From Dipetalonema caudispina (lineage: Eukaryota > Nematoda > Chromadorea > Rhabditida > Onchocercidae), in assembly GCA_013365325.1 (NCBI GenBank), contig JABVXV010000094.1, forward strand, positions 1 to 64,000: DNA of 64,000 nucleotides, written 5' to 3'. How positions within the stretch are numbered: the first letter of the stretch is position 1; the number at the start of each line of letters is the position of its first letter. Below, in pieces: positions 47,901 to 59,500 of this stretch. Both the position numbers and the translations under genes were made by a program. The notes under the pieces were generated by a model, which saw only the letters and a list, made by a program, of their open reading frames with translations, did no database searches and was not told the origin of the DNA.

Positions 47901-50721
47901 GTCGATATAATGACAGCTGTATAACTTTTGGGTTGTTGATATTAGATTTTATGCTACAACTCAAAACGCGTAATGAGGGAAGGAAATAAATTGATCTGAA
48001 TAGCAAAATGATTATGCAGTCCTAGTAGACGGACGGAATTCAGTGAAAAATCAAAACAAAGGAGTTCGTAGCTATTTTAACATAGGATCAGAGTTAGTTA
48101 TTCAATCGTTTGGCTGTTGTTCTCTCTGTCTTTCCTGAATGTATCCTGCTTTTATCATACTTTTCTTACTCTTAATGTTTTACCTGTTTATCACTCTGCA
48201 GTTGTTAGTGGCCTATTGTGCATTGAATTCGTAGACACTGATGTTTGTAGTATCTTCAAACAAAATGTTTCACTTAGTATAAAATTTCACTGAAATTTCA
48301 AAATTCATTTCTAATTTTTCTGCAGGTTTCATATTTTTCTGGGGATGGGTGTTTCTGATCACGACAACGCTGGTACTCATTTTCAAAAAAGAAGTTGATC
48401 ATTCCATCATGGATAAGTCAGTCCTGCTATTTTGCTTGTAAACATAAGATTTTTGAATCATTATTTATATTTACGAAGCGGAACAATCAAATCCAATTCT
48501 AGCCAGAAAGGGGTTGGAATTGTACGGTTATGCTGGAATAGGACTAGTAAGCTGATAACAAAAATGGATAAGGGTAATACTATGATAGAATTTTATACTT
48601 TCTAGACTGCTAAAGGAGAACTATTGTTCACGCTAATCCAATAACAATTCTCTTTACTGATTGAAAAAAGTTTCGGGGCATTTGTTTGTTAATTTATTGT
48701 TGCAGGGATGATACTGATAAAAAGAGTGAGGAGCTAGAGCTAGGAATCACCCAAACTTATGCCGTTTTATGGAAAATCGTGCGGTTGAAACCGGTGATGT
48801 GGATGGTCATTGTATTGCTTACCGGAAAGGTGTCAAATATTTATACACTATAAGATGGATTTATTATATTAACGTTTTTACTTAAAAATTGATCGCTTTA
48901 AGTCAAGCCAATTTCGCAGCAAAAAACCTCAAGACATTTATAGTCATTTGATATTCGTTTTTGCAGTTCGCATTTGCGGCTACCGATGGCATCACGGGTT
49001 TAAAACTAATTAGTATGGGTATGCCGAAGGATAAGCTCTCCAGTATTGCTCTGTTTTTGGTACCTTTGCAGGTTCGTTTCGGACGCTTCAGTAATTAGGT
49101 ATTTATAAAACGATGTGGCATCCTTTTTTTTTTGCACTACATTTCAGGTATTGATGCCCTGGGTAATCGGCAAATATATAACGGGTCCGCGACCTTTGAA
49201 TATTTTTCTTCTTGCTTACCCTTATAGGTTGGAGTTTTGTTTAATTCAATGTTATGATGTAATTACTTATTCACTCTTCACTTTTTTCTCGTTACATTGA
49301 GTGTCGGCTGAATAGCTCACCAATTTCATCATATATTCACTTTGCATGTATAAGTTGTTTAGTCATTAAAATGATTTCATTTACATAATATCCTATAAAA
49401 TTTTTTTATACTGCCGAATTTTTCAGGATATTCTTGAGTGGAGTATTTGCAGCAATGATTTGGTGCACACCTTCCCTGCCTTCCGGGGATTTTCCAACAT
49501 TGCTTTATGCTGTTTGGATCATAGCATACTGCTTCCATCAGGTTAAAGTGTTATCATTCTATACTTTTCTCTAAAACTTTAAAGATACTCCAAAGGTGGT
49601 TCACTATGTTACTGGAACACCAAAATTTTTTGGTGGTATTTTTTGGTGATACAGCATGATTTAAGGAAATCGGTTTGGTAAAGGTGAAACAGAGAAGTGT
49701 CTTCTCTCACAAGAATTGTTTTAAAATGTCTCGCTTGTAATATTTCCGAATAAGTTGATAGCGGTTGAGTGGATCAAAGGTAGAATTGATGTTTCTTCGA
49801 GACCACTTACGTCGTATTTATATTTTGACCAAGATTAACCATCCTTCGTCTGTATCTCAGGTCATGTACTTACAAAATGAGATGAAATCTGGCATGCATT
49901 ATTCCAAGATTGTGCTATAATGATAATGATGAAATAATTTATTTGGCGACATTAATCACTGTGATTTTCAGGTGGCATCCTATAGCATGTTCGTGTCTTT
50001 TATGGCATTCTTTGCCCAGGTATCAGATCCAGCAATCGGAGGCACCTATATGACTTTACTCAACACACTCAGTAATTTAGGCGGTAACTGGCCCGTTACA
50101 CTTATTCTTTCGCTCACAGACCATTTCACTTTTAAGAACTGTGTTGTTAAAGGAACTAAAACGTAAGTTTTGGCCATAGTTTTACAGGTCATATAAATTT
50201 TATGGAGTTTTATTTGTCCTTTTAGACTTCACTCAAGCATATTAGGGTCTTTGAGACTTAGAAAATCTTTCAAATGTCTGCATATGATAAAAAATACTAC
50301 GTTTCATGTAATTTCATTCTCATATATAATTTAACTGAGAAATTAGCACTAGAATAATTCAGTACTCCGTCCATCGTATGGTAACTGACCGGTTACGAAA
50401 AATGATTGCTTAACGAAGGCGACACTTTTCATCCATTTCAACTTGTTTGTTTTAAATGAGTTGTTTTCGTCTCATCATTCTCATCCGAAATCTGAAGTCT
50501 ATTTAGTGATCTTTTGCAGCATTCTTGGTTCATGCAATACTGAAGTATCAATGAATCAATGCATAGCAAAAGGAAATGTTTGTGAATTAGCCGTGGATGG
50601 ATATTACATCGCTGTTGCATTGTGTTCTGTTGTTGGAATTATTTGGTACAAACTTCTGTTTAGGAAACTCAGATATTTCCAGGAAATACCACGCAAAGAT
50701 TGGAGAATCATAAAACGATAG
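41981..50721 (+). CDS. Acetyl-coenzyme A transporter 1 (SLC33A1/AT-1)
   Basis: Moves acetyl-CoA into the ER/Golgi lumen for acetylation of glycans and proteins. Exons: 41981-42187, 42636-42844, 43217-43365, 43499-43610, 43905-44059, 48326-48416, 48706-48829, 48967-49071, 49148-49227, 49427-49541, 49972-50162, 50520-50721; 579 residues, all phases fit. Family signatures in order: FLYLLQGIPLGL, LLWAPIVDSVYWKRIGRRKS, ATQDIAVDGWALTMLSRENV, CNAAGQTAGFFLGN, FLITTTLVLIFKKE, KYITGPRPLN and DPAIGGTYMTLLNTLSNLGG. The pattern fits a 12-helix major-facilitator-like membrane protein. The first exon (acidic, TEETLFGHQNEAFEYMDE) is cytosolic; a GATATCGCAG acceptor ends at 41910 and may be a trans-splice site. 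Intron 5 is 4.27 kb, far larger than the others, and contains an antisense gene. Confidence 0.96.
45978..46857 (-). CDS. Secreted dynein-light-chain-like small protein, nested antisense
   Basis: Two exons, 46761-46857 and 45978-46204, join in phase 1 to give 107 residues. Residues 1-32 form a signal peptide or anchor (PSLLVLLLCVAITTVII), followed by HTDG. The rest (ENCKSEKLRELVLETIG, YMKEQAEIRFGNWWSAVIIG, DRGGYGMSAVYD) follows the layout of dynein light chain LC8: an amphipathic helix, then an IKxEFDxxY-like helix, then W-x-x-(I/V)-V-G and an FGSYVTHE-like strand. LC8 itself is cytosolic, so a signal peptide is odd. The gene lies entirely inside intron 5 of the acetyl-CoA transporter on the opposite strand. 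An in-frame stop follows RYVQ; a GTACGT donor also occurs there, so an extra 3' exon cannot be ruled out. The DLC relationship is by eye. Confidence 0.6.
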
Positions 50722-52250
50722 ATTAAGAAGCAAAATATGTATGTGTATTTTTAACATTTATAAAATCCACAAATAATAAGGTATATTTTATGTTAACAGT
50801 TTACCATGTTATCAAGCCATGTCACAGTTTTCTGATTGTACGATTCATCTTATTATACTATTAATTTTATGCCGATCATGAAAAAAGATTTTTCGGTCTG
50901 TTATTAACTGTTTTGTTGCATTATGGATTTAAATTTTCTTTCGTTATTTCCATCATCCATTTCTGACGTTATCTGTTTTATTCTTTATACTTATAGCTCT
51001 AGGAACTGTGGTCGATCATCAGCACATGCTGTTTTTCTTAAGACCTTTATCTTGCTTTTTTCTATGTCTTCAAATTGTGCCTTTAATTTACATTCCTTTT
51101 AGTGGGTCAACTTTTAATGTTTTTAACAAAAGTTTTATGACATCACTCGCCAGTTTCAGTCGATAATGTAATGGCTCCTAGTGGAACAATTGTGTATTTT
51201 AAAATATTCAAATTTAAAATAACTAGATGTTTATCTTATTTCCTTTCGTCAATAATTCCTGTGTTCATAATGTTTCATTATATGTCAGAATTGCGATTTC
51301 TAATAGATAGGTGTTCGTAGTCTTTTCATATTATATTGTCTGTCGCTCTCTCTCTCTCTCTCTCTCTTCGTTTTCAGTCTGTCTAGCACATTTCCGGTGT
51401 GATTGGCGCTGTGATACTAATGATCTGACCCGTTTCATTATTGCTTTATCGTCACATAATAATTATTTATTCTTGTGGAATAGATGAAATCTGTATTTTT
51501 TTTTTCTTTCATTTTATTCTAGAAACATTGTTTTATAATCCCTAGAGTATTTTGAATCGTGAACTGCTTGTACGTCATTTTGTTTGCTAATATGATTTTT
51601 TAATGACATACACACACTCAGGCAGCTTATTTATTACTTCCATTATAGAAGGGACTAAAAGCTGTGTGTTACGGTTTTTATGTATATTCTCGACTTTCAA
51701 TCTGTTCTTATCTATTTATAAAGAGATGAAATTCAATATCACATTTTATTTGCACAAAAACATTTAGAGAATGTTACTTAGTGCAGATGGTTCAATAGAA
51801 GTATTAGCGTGCGGTTGGCTTAGTAATAGTAACTTGTGATTCAGGTGGTAATGAATTTCAAATTGTATCTAGTGACTGTTCCATTGCATAAAGAATCGGA
51901 CGGCAGTTGCTTTGAAATCTGATAGATCAATTAGGAGATCTGCTTCTTTGAGCTGGTTATTTTAAAATAATCAAAGGAAGTCAGTTGGTTCATTTATGTC
52001 TATCTGCTTTCAACCACTAGATGGAATTCAATTTATATGTTTACATTGTAACTTTTAGGAACAAACTATTTCAAATTCTGCAGGATCTGCTAGTTTTTAT
52101 CACTTAGAATGTGCCCTCTGTCTCATTATAATAAAATTGGCAGGATTCTCCCTATTATTTCACCCATACCTTACAGTTTCCCATTTTTATTAGCACTTCT
52201 TTTGTGCATTCATTTGTGGTGATTACACCTGAGCAAGAATAACAAAAGAA
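50722..52250. other. Intergenic with CT microsatellite, no gene seen
   Basis: AT-rich 3' flank of the transporter gene with a CT tract at 51344-51368. No coding frame with splice support. Confidence 0.5.
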
Positions 52251-53167
52251 ATGGATAGAACTTATTACGATCGATGGGCTGATAATGACTACAAGCAGGT
52301 AAACGTTGAAGGAACTGCAGAGGGAATGAAATTATAACATTACAAATTTCTTCTCAAGCAGTGAGATGAAATGTCATGACAAAACTCAAAAGTTTCTAGG
52401 AAGTAATAACAACTTGAGAGCTAAGGATCACAGAATACAACAAGATCGTTATTCTCCTGATCATATTACCAACATATAGTATTAATTTTAAAAGCAAGTT
52501 AAATGATGTTTTGTTTGTTGTAAAATGTGCTCCTTCAGTTATCGGAATCTTGTCGTCTTGGACCGACCGATGAGTCTAAAAACAGTTTCAGCGTATCTCG
52601 ATCTTCCGAGGTAATCACATTTCTCAAATTGATTTTAATCAGGGAAAACTTCTCAAACTACTAAAATCTACATGAATTTAAAACTCATCTGTTTAAACCT
52701 TAACAAAACCTCTTGTATAGGATTTCCTAAAGGAATTACCACTTGCATCACTTGTCCACTGTTTCCAGCCATTAAAGATAAATGTTTAGAATGTTGAAGT
52801 TCAAGATTCTTCGGAACTTGAAATGAAACGATACTATGGCTTAACGGAAGTTGACTCCAGTCTACAAGACGTAAGTTTATAACTTCTAAAATTGCTATGA
52901 CTTTTCAATATCTTATGAATTTATTGTACGTGAACACATGTACTAGTAACTTCCTCCCAGAGAAAACATGTATGGAAATTTCAGGCTATAATGAGAATGG
53001 ATTACGTACAAAATATTCTCAGTAAAATAACCCTCAAAAATAAGAGTGCCGAATTTTGTCAATTGCTAGAGGATTTCTTGCATAATATTGAAGGAATGCG
53101 AATGAAACTTCAAGCTATAGTAAATCTTAGAAGAAAAAACTTTTCTTTGTCAACATCACTCATATAA
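52251..53167 (+). CDS. Unidentified 127-residue protein with C-terminal helix
   Basis: I do not recognise the family. Exons 52251-52298, 52539-52610, 52790-52870 and 52985-53167 are each a multiple of three, with good CAG/TTTAG acceptors and GTAAAC, GTAATC and GTAAGT donors, so the model is well supported. The first half is polar (MDRTYYDRWADNDYKQ, then a Ser-rich stretch). The second half (about 60-115) looks like a long amphipathic helix or coiled coil (DAIMRMDYVQNILSKIT, LLEDFLHNIEGMRMKLQAIV). There is no signal peptide or membrane segment. This looks like a small adaptor subunit of a complex, but I cannot name one. It is convergent with RPL26. Confidence 0.7.
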
Positions 53168-53890
53168 CGTTAGCAGTAGTGGTCGCTACGTTAAATTCAT
53201 GTTCTTTACGATGTTGTAAAACGACATTTAAAAGGTTGGAAAAATCAAGCCATCTAAGTTCCCTTCCATCATAGTTTATTAACAGATTTGTTTTTAAACA
53301 CAGTGAATCTCATACCTAATTTTAGGAACTCATGTCTCCCTATAAATTATCTGGCGAGAATTTTATAATTCATTCGTTTTAATTTGTGTGGAAACATCAT
53401 AATAGCCTCGGTACTTAAGTCATAGGTGTTTTACATTACTGGAGAGATGCGATCAAAAATTTTTTTAGCTTTCGCCATTTGCAAATCTGGAACAATTTTC
53501 GACGGATTTCCTTCCCACAACCGATACCGACGATAGCACAGGTATCCCATGCGTTATATCTTACGCACGTACAACAATCAATTTCAATTTAAGACGTTTC
53601 TCAATGCATTCACTCAACCTCCAAGCATGAAAAAATTTTCAAAATAGATCTTGAAGTCCGACAACTCCTCGTCAGTCTGTTTCAGCAGGTACTATAACAT
53701 CAATCACATCTGGTAGTACATCGATTGAATAACATGATCACTTCTGGAGCTATATTGCATCCATTTCCTCCGCCAAAAATCAATCTTACTCTCCTTATTT
53801 CACTTGATGATGAGAGTTTTACATAAATTTTACTGAACGCTGTAACAAACAACAGTGATATCAGGTCGATTATTCATTTGCGATAATTTT
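53168..53890. other. Intergenic between convergent genes, no gene seen
   Basis: 3' flanks of the 127-residue gene and RPL26. No coding signal on either strand. Confidence 0.5.
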
Positions 53891-55002
53891 TTAAACGTTT
53901 TTCTCATCCGCAATGGTTTCTTCAGTGTGTTTACCCTTCAATAGGCCTGTTATACGTGCTCGACCAGCAGCTTTTCTTTCAATCATCGCTCGCCGATCCT
54001 TATCCATTTTTAGTTTTGTCAGTGCTACCTTAAAAATTATACTAAATAAACTAATAAAAAAAAACTGGGCTTCTGAAAAAATGCTCATGATGCCACACAT
54101 CAGATCGATTGCACTCACTGATCAGGTTGTAAAAAACTGAACTACGCGATCTTAGCTAATCAATGAGCAATGGTTTCTGATGAACCCTGGATCACACCAC
54201 ACCATCAAGGTGTCTACACTTATGCAATAAAATTCTCAGCTTCGAATGACGAATCAAGAACAATAATTCTAAAGTAATATACAAAAGTATAAACAGGAAT
54301 GGCTGTTTTTGGATGTTTCACGAGTGTTATCAATATGAAGTTAATCCTCACTATCTCTTCCTTTGAAAACCTCCGCTTTAACTATGTAACTTTTTACCTA
54401 AAAGACTAGAATGGAACATCAGTTAAAAATACTGGAGTTCAGACTATTTCAAAAAGATCGATACAACAGAAAGAAAAAGAAAAACCTTTGACGGATGGAT
54501 CCCAATATGTACCGTAGAACCATTTGCTTTTTCACGAGTAATTTTATCAATGTGGATAACAAACTTCTTACGGTAAACACGCATTACACGTCCGGCGTTT
54601 CCTTTGTAATGTCCTCGAGTAACGGTGACCTCGTCATCTATTCTAAAACGATTCCTTCAGTAAATTAGTCATGAAATAAGGGGAGAAAAGAAAATTCCCT
54701 TAATAAAAACAACTTGGAAGAGTGTACAGTTGTACATTTTTTTTTTATGGCATTAATGTTGCAGTTGATGCGTTACCCAAATGATTTTCTCCTTTCCTTT
54801 TACTACTGAGTTTGTTAATCGAACTCGGATTCAAACTTAGCCAAGCAACTTACCTGATCGGTATAGAACGGATTCCATGCTTGTTCCGTAAATCTTTGGT
54901 TAACGGAGCACTCATCAATTTCCTCCTAATATGTGAAGGGGCATTGAAATGAGCCTTACGAGCTTTCCTTGCTGAGGAGGACACGAATTGATTTTGCTTC
55001 AT
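53891..55002 (-). CDS. rpl-26: 60S ribosomal protein L26 (uL24)
   Basis: Component of the large cytosolic ribosomal subunit near the exit tunnel. Exons 54854-55002, 54486-54642 and 53891-54028 give 147 residues (145 in human). The start [19 protein letters not shown] is typical of the N-terminus (family: KFNPFVTSDRSKNRKRHF). [14 protein letters not shown] follows, then the KOW motif ([20 protein letters not shown]) and [16 protein letters not shown] (family: EKANGTTVHVGIHPSK). The Lys-rich tail ([18 protein letters not shown]) is slightly divergent and ends DEKNV. The first exon's CDS starts at a single clear ATG. Confidence 0.97.
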
Positions 55003-56513
55003 CCTAAGTTAAAAACCTAAAAAGTAATGGGTATACAACAACAAACTGTACAAATCGCATTACTCCGTTCATTCCACACAAATCTAAAATGACTCTCAAT
55101 ACGATGTGTACTTTAATTTAATGCCTCAGAACGAATAAGAAAAGAAATACTATGAAAATGAACAGTTCACGCATTAGATACCGAAAAACAGTCCCCCCCC
55201 CCACCTCCCAAAATCCAACCTACCCGACCAACCCAACACGAATCAATTCTCACCATATCGCTGTGATATTTATCCTATACCAAAATGACAGTCGCGCAAT
55301 GAAAAAATATATCTCAGGATCAGATTATTAGAAATTTTTTCTACACTGTACGAAATTGTTTGACATTTTAAAATAAATCAAAGAGACACAAATATAAGTA
55401 AATAAACTGTGAAGATTTTAATATTCTACTTGCAAGAGAAATGATTAATTTATTAAGCAAAGAACTGGAAATGATTACATTCATGGGTAATTTGTTATTA
55501 TCCGAAAATAACAAATGGAAAATTTAAGTTTCTATGAAGTACCTCTCCCTTTCACTCTTCACTACCTTAAAATGACCAATCTATTGTCCCTCTTTTACCT
55601 TTTACTTCTGTCCACATTGAACATTTGGCTTTTGCGTTGCAACATTTGAGTACCTTTTGTGCACATCTTTTTAGCATAAAAGTTTAAATTTTTACTTGGC
55701 GCTAATTTTGTATTTGCTAGGGGATTGGTGACGTGGCCCTTCAACTTACGTTAGAGTTACGTGGTGGACACGTACAAGGTTAGTTTGCGTTAGATTTACA
55801 CCAAAAATTTGCACAATACTCATTATGCAGATTAAAGCTTATGTTGCATGCCGTTTTTTGTTATTGATCGATTGCATATTAAGTGTTATAAATGATTGAA
55901 ATAATGAATGAATCCAAAGATATGGATGGATTAATGACGTATTCAACGTGAAGAAGTGACATTGGTTAAAGTAAAACGTGAATTGAGAGTTTACTACTTG
56001 AAGTGTACTCTCTCGAGGAGGGTGCTTTATTGTTTTTAGATATTAATCATTTCCGGATAAGAATATAAAATTGACCAACCAATAAAGTGGTCAGTAATTA
56101 TTTGCTCGTTAATTATTGAAAGAAACAAAGGAAAGTCAGAGGTATATAAGATATAAGTGTCAAGCATTTCCAATAAGACGATGGTATATTGTACAATAAT
56201 TGCTACTGAAGTTATATTATTATTATTATTAATACTTCATATTTGGCCACTTAAACCTCTCAGTAGATAAACAGATATTCGTTAATAGAGTAACTATTGA
56301 CTTGTTTAATCTGTTGGATTCACAATGAAATCTAATATGATCATACTTCTATTAGGAATGATATCTGTTAATAGATACCATTATAAAGTTAGAGTAAGAA
56401 TAACGTGTTCATGAATTTTTCTAAATTCCTATAAAATTGAGTATGCAAATATTGAATAGGAAGTTGTAGTATTCATTTGTTACAGAACTTGTCTATTGGT
56501 ATAAATCCGAACA
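55003..56513. promoter_or_regulatory. Divergent intergenic region between RPL26 and the KNL-1-like gene
   Basis: 1.5 kb that must contain both promoters. It has a short C-run with C-rich flank at 55194-55213 (rare in this AT-rich window) about 190 bases from the RPL26 start, and a TAT/TTA run at 56216-56231. A TTTGTTACAG acceptor ends at 56485, 28 bases before the KNL-1-like ATG, a possible trans-splice site. No open frame with coding character. Confidence 0.4.
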
Positions 56514-59500
56514 ATGGAAAAAAGAGAAAGGGAGCGAAGATCGTCGGTATGTTCTTAATGATAAACAATAATTTGTAATAATTTGACTTTTTTTTTGACA
56601 AGAATATATTCAAATTAGGAATAAATTACTCAACTTTGGGCCTACTGCTTAATATCGAAGTATATCTGGAATGCTAGGAGCAGAGATAAGGAGGAAGGAC
56701 TAATTGATCTTACATAGTAAGTAGTAATATTATGGTATTTCCAGATACTAAAACCACAACAGCCTCCGAACGTTGACATTGGTGAGTTATCAACGACAAT
56801 AACATCCACAGTAAAGAGACGTGTCAGCTTTCACACTGTTCGAACTGTTCAGTAAGTCATTTTTGTGATTTTGTTGAGTGGTAGTGAGTGTTATGATGAG
56901 GTTGAGATTTTGATGAATCTTACCACCCACTCAACAGATAAAGAAGTGCCTCTATTGTCCTAATATCCTTCTACCTTCACTTTTCCAAACGACAATAAAG
57001 ATTGAAATTGTAAAAATGTTCTGCATTAAGCAAGTGTATGGACGAAATCAAAGTAGGTGGCATATTACTTTGGCGTACTTTTTTTCATATGTTACAAAAT
57101 TGAGTTATTCTTGGTGATATTACAGTAAAGCTATTTTTAAAGATATTAACGAGTCAACTTACTCTCGGCGAATAATTAGTTTGTATGAATGGTAGCAATT
57201 TTCAGGGAGTTTGATGTGGAACACAGTAAAATCGTACATTCTCCTCATAATGAACCTATGAAACGTAAGTTCTAGTTCTTTCTTTTTGAAATTGTACTTT
57301 AAAAGTTTCTGCAATTTCATTTCGATATGCTTCTTGATTTCTGACCTCTCATTTATTGTCTATTAGTACCTTAATCTAGATTGTTTCCAGTAGAGTTGTT
57401 TGCTATGTATTTCATGCTGCTATGATCTGAGACGGTTACGGTTAATTTTTTCTCCATTTACGATTTTCCTTACTCCGTTCAACGCTTTAATTCTAATTTC
57501 CTTCTAAATGGGTTTAATAATCTACAGTATCTACCAAAAACGTGGTTTAAATTACTTGTTTATTCCAGTGTACGATACAACAAGTTCGGATGGTTTAATC
57601 TCGGAGTAAGTCAAGCTGTTATGTTCACAGATTTATCTTTTCAGTTACATTTTGAAATACCAATCTTTTTTTGAAAACTGTTGCTTCTAAAAGAAAAATA
57701 CTGTTCAGTATGCTTTATAAACGCTTCAGGCAAATGTCTGCCTCTGAATCAAATGGTGGATATGCAACAAAAATGAACACAAATAGTAAGATTTTGATTA
57801 AATTTCCTCACATTTTTCTTTTATGTGAACAGTCGACTTTCGGTCTTCTGATTTTCTTGACGTCCTGTTCGGTTCTTGTTGATTTCTGCCTAATTTTTGA
57901 AAATTCTGCCTTCATATTCAAATTGCAGAACTTAACCGCAGAGTAGAAAATTTCATGCCAGTAACAACATCTACACCGCTGCTTCGCTTAAGAAGTCCGA
58001 ATGATTTAAGCAATAACTCGACTTGTGGAGGTGGAGATACCTACGATGGTACGGTTTATGCACTTTTGTGCAAACTTTGCTGATAGTCGAAATTTCATTA
58101 CTATATGCTTAACTTATTCCCGTGATAAGACATCTATAATACAATTATGAAAGTGATTATAACTTTTTACAAGTCTTTTAAACATACACTAATTTCCATA
58201 GCTGCAGGTGCTGAATGCTATCACCCAGCACAGTCTCATAACATCACAGGAATAGAGGAAACAACTGATGCAGTGGACCACATTTCCGAAGTATGTTTCT
58301 GGTTATTCTTGTAATTTACGTATCACCAGTTGTTTACATCGAATAAACAAGAAAAAAAAGAGCCAATCAGTGTTGGGGTTGTTCAGCGCACAAGACAATC
58401 AATCCATGTCTTCGTTGCAGTGAGATCATACATCTAATAGTTAAAGTGGATCTCCAAAAGAGATTGTTCTGTAACTGATAGTGAGGAATAAAATTATTTA
58501 AAGCTACTATGAAATAAAACAGAAAAAATATGATAGAGGAAGGGAAGGAAAAAGGCGAAATCAGGACAAAAGTAAATTTTGCTTTATGATCACATGCATT
58601 ATTGACAACTGAACGCCGTAACGCTTTCTATAGTTTTTCTCAATTTTTACTGTTCAGGAAATGACTCAGAATGAAAAACTGGATGTTTTGGAGGTGGAAT
58701 CGATGGACATGAATGATTCGAGTAATCCTTCTCCAGTAACATCTGATGCCACCAAAAAGCTGTTCAGACGTTCCACCGTCCTACGACATTCTGTAAAAAT
58801 TTTCTGCCCCCGTTTCAAAAAGAAGTTTCTATTTTCTATTGAACTTATCTTTCTAATTTTCATAGCATGTGGAGAACGAGAGATAAATGCTTTTCTGAAT
58901 GAAATGCTTTTGAGCGATTTGTCACAAATACTTCTTTTTTAATTAATGCTATCAACCATAAAATAATACAGATTGTCAGTTTTTACAGATGACCAGTCCA
59001 AATCAGCATTTAAGCATGAACGATGAAACCTTAGCATCAAATGCAACACGATTGATTTTCAAAGTTAGCGAAAGCAACGTATGTCAAAGTGAAGCTCTAA
59101 ATGAGGGATTGAAAGTGGATACTGGAAAATCATCTGTGATTCCCTCATATGCAGACATTGCTGACATGGTGAGAAACAGACTTGCTGCAGTTTTTCTTTA
59201 GTGCCTTTTTTTTACTGCAGTATTATCTTTGCATTTGGATAGTGTTCAATCCTTCTCGAAATGTATAAATAAGGGTAAAAAATTCTGAAAAATTTTCAGG
59301 ACATTTCTTCTGGCGATAGCCAAGTATTCGAGGTACCAATAGATGCTTCTTCTAAACAACTATCAGTTACATCCGACGTTGACGATGGACCAACAGATAT
59401 TTTATTCGGAATTAATAGTGGTGATACATTAAATTCTGTTTCAAAAAAACATAAATAATAAATATCAGCTTCAGGATGGACTAAGTTTTGTACAGTTTCA

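Noticed and set aside
53913..54140. Plus-strand open frame opposite RPL26 exon 3
   Set aside because: It is a shadow of the conserved ribosomal protein coding frame on the minus strand.
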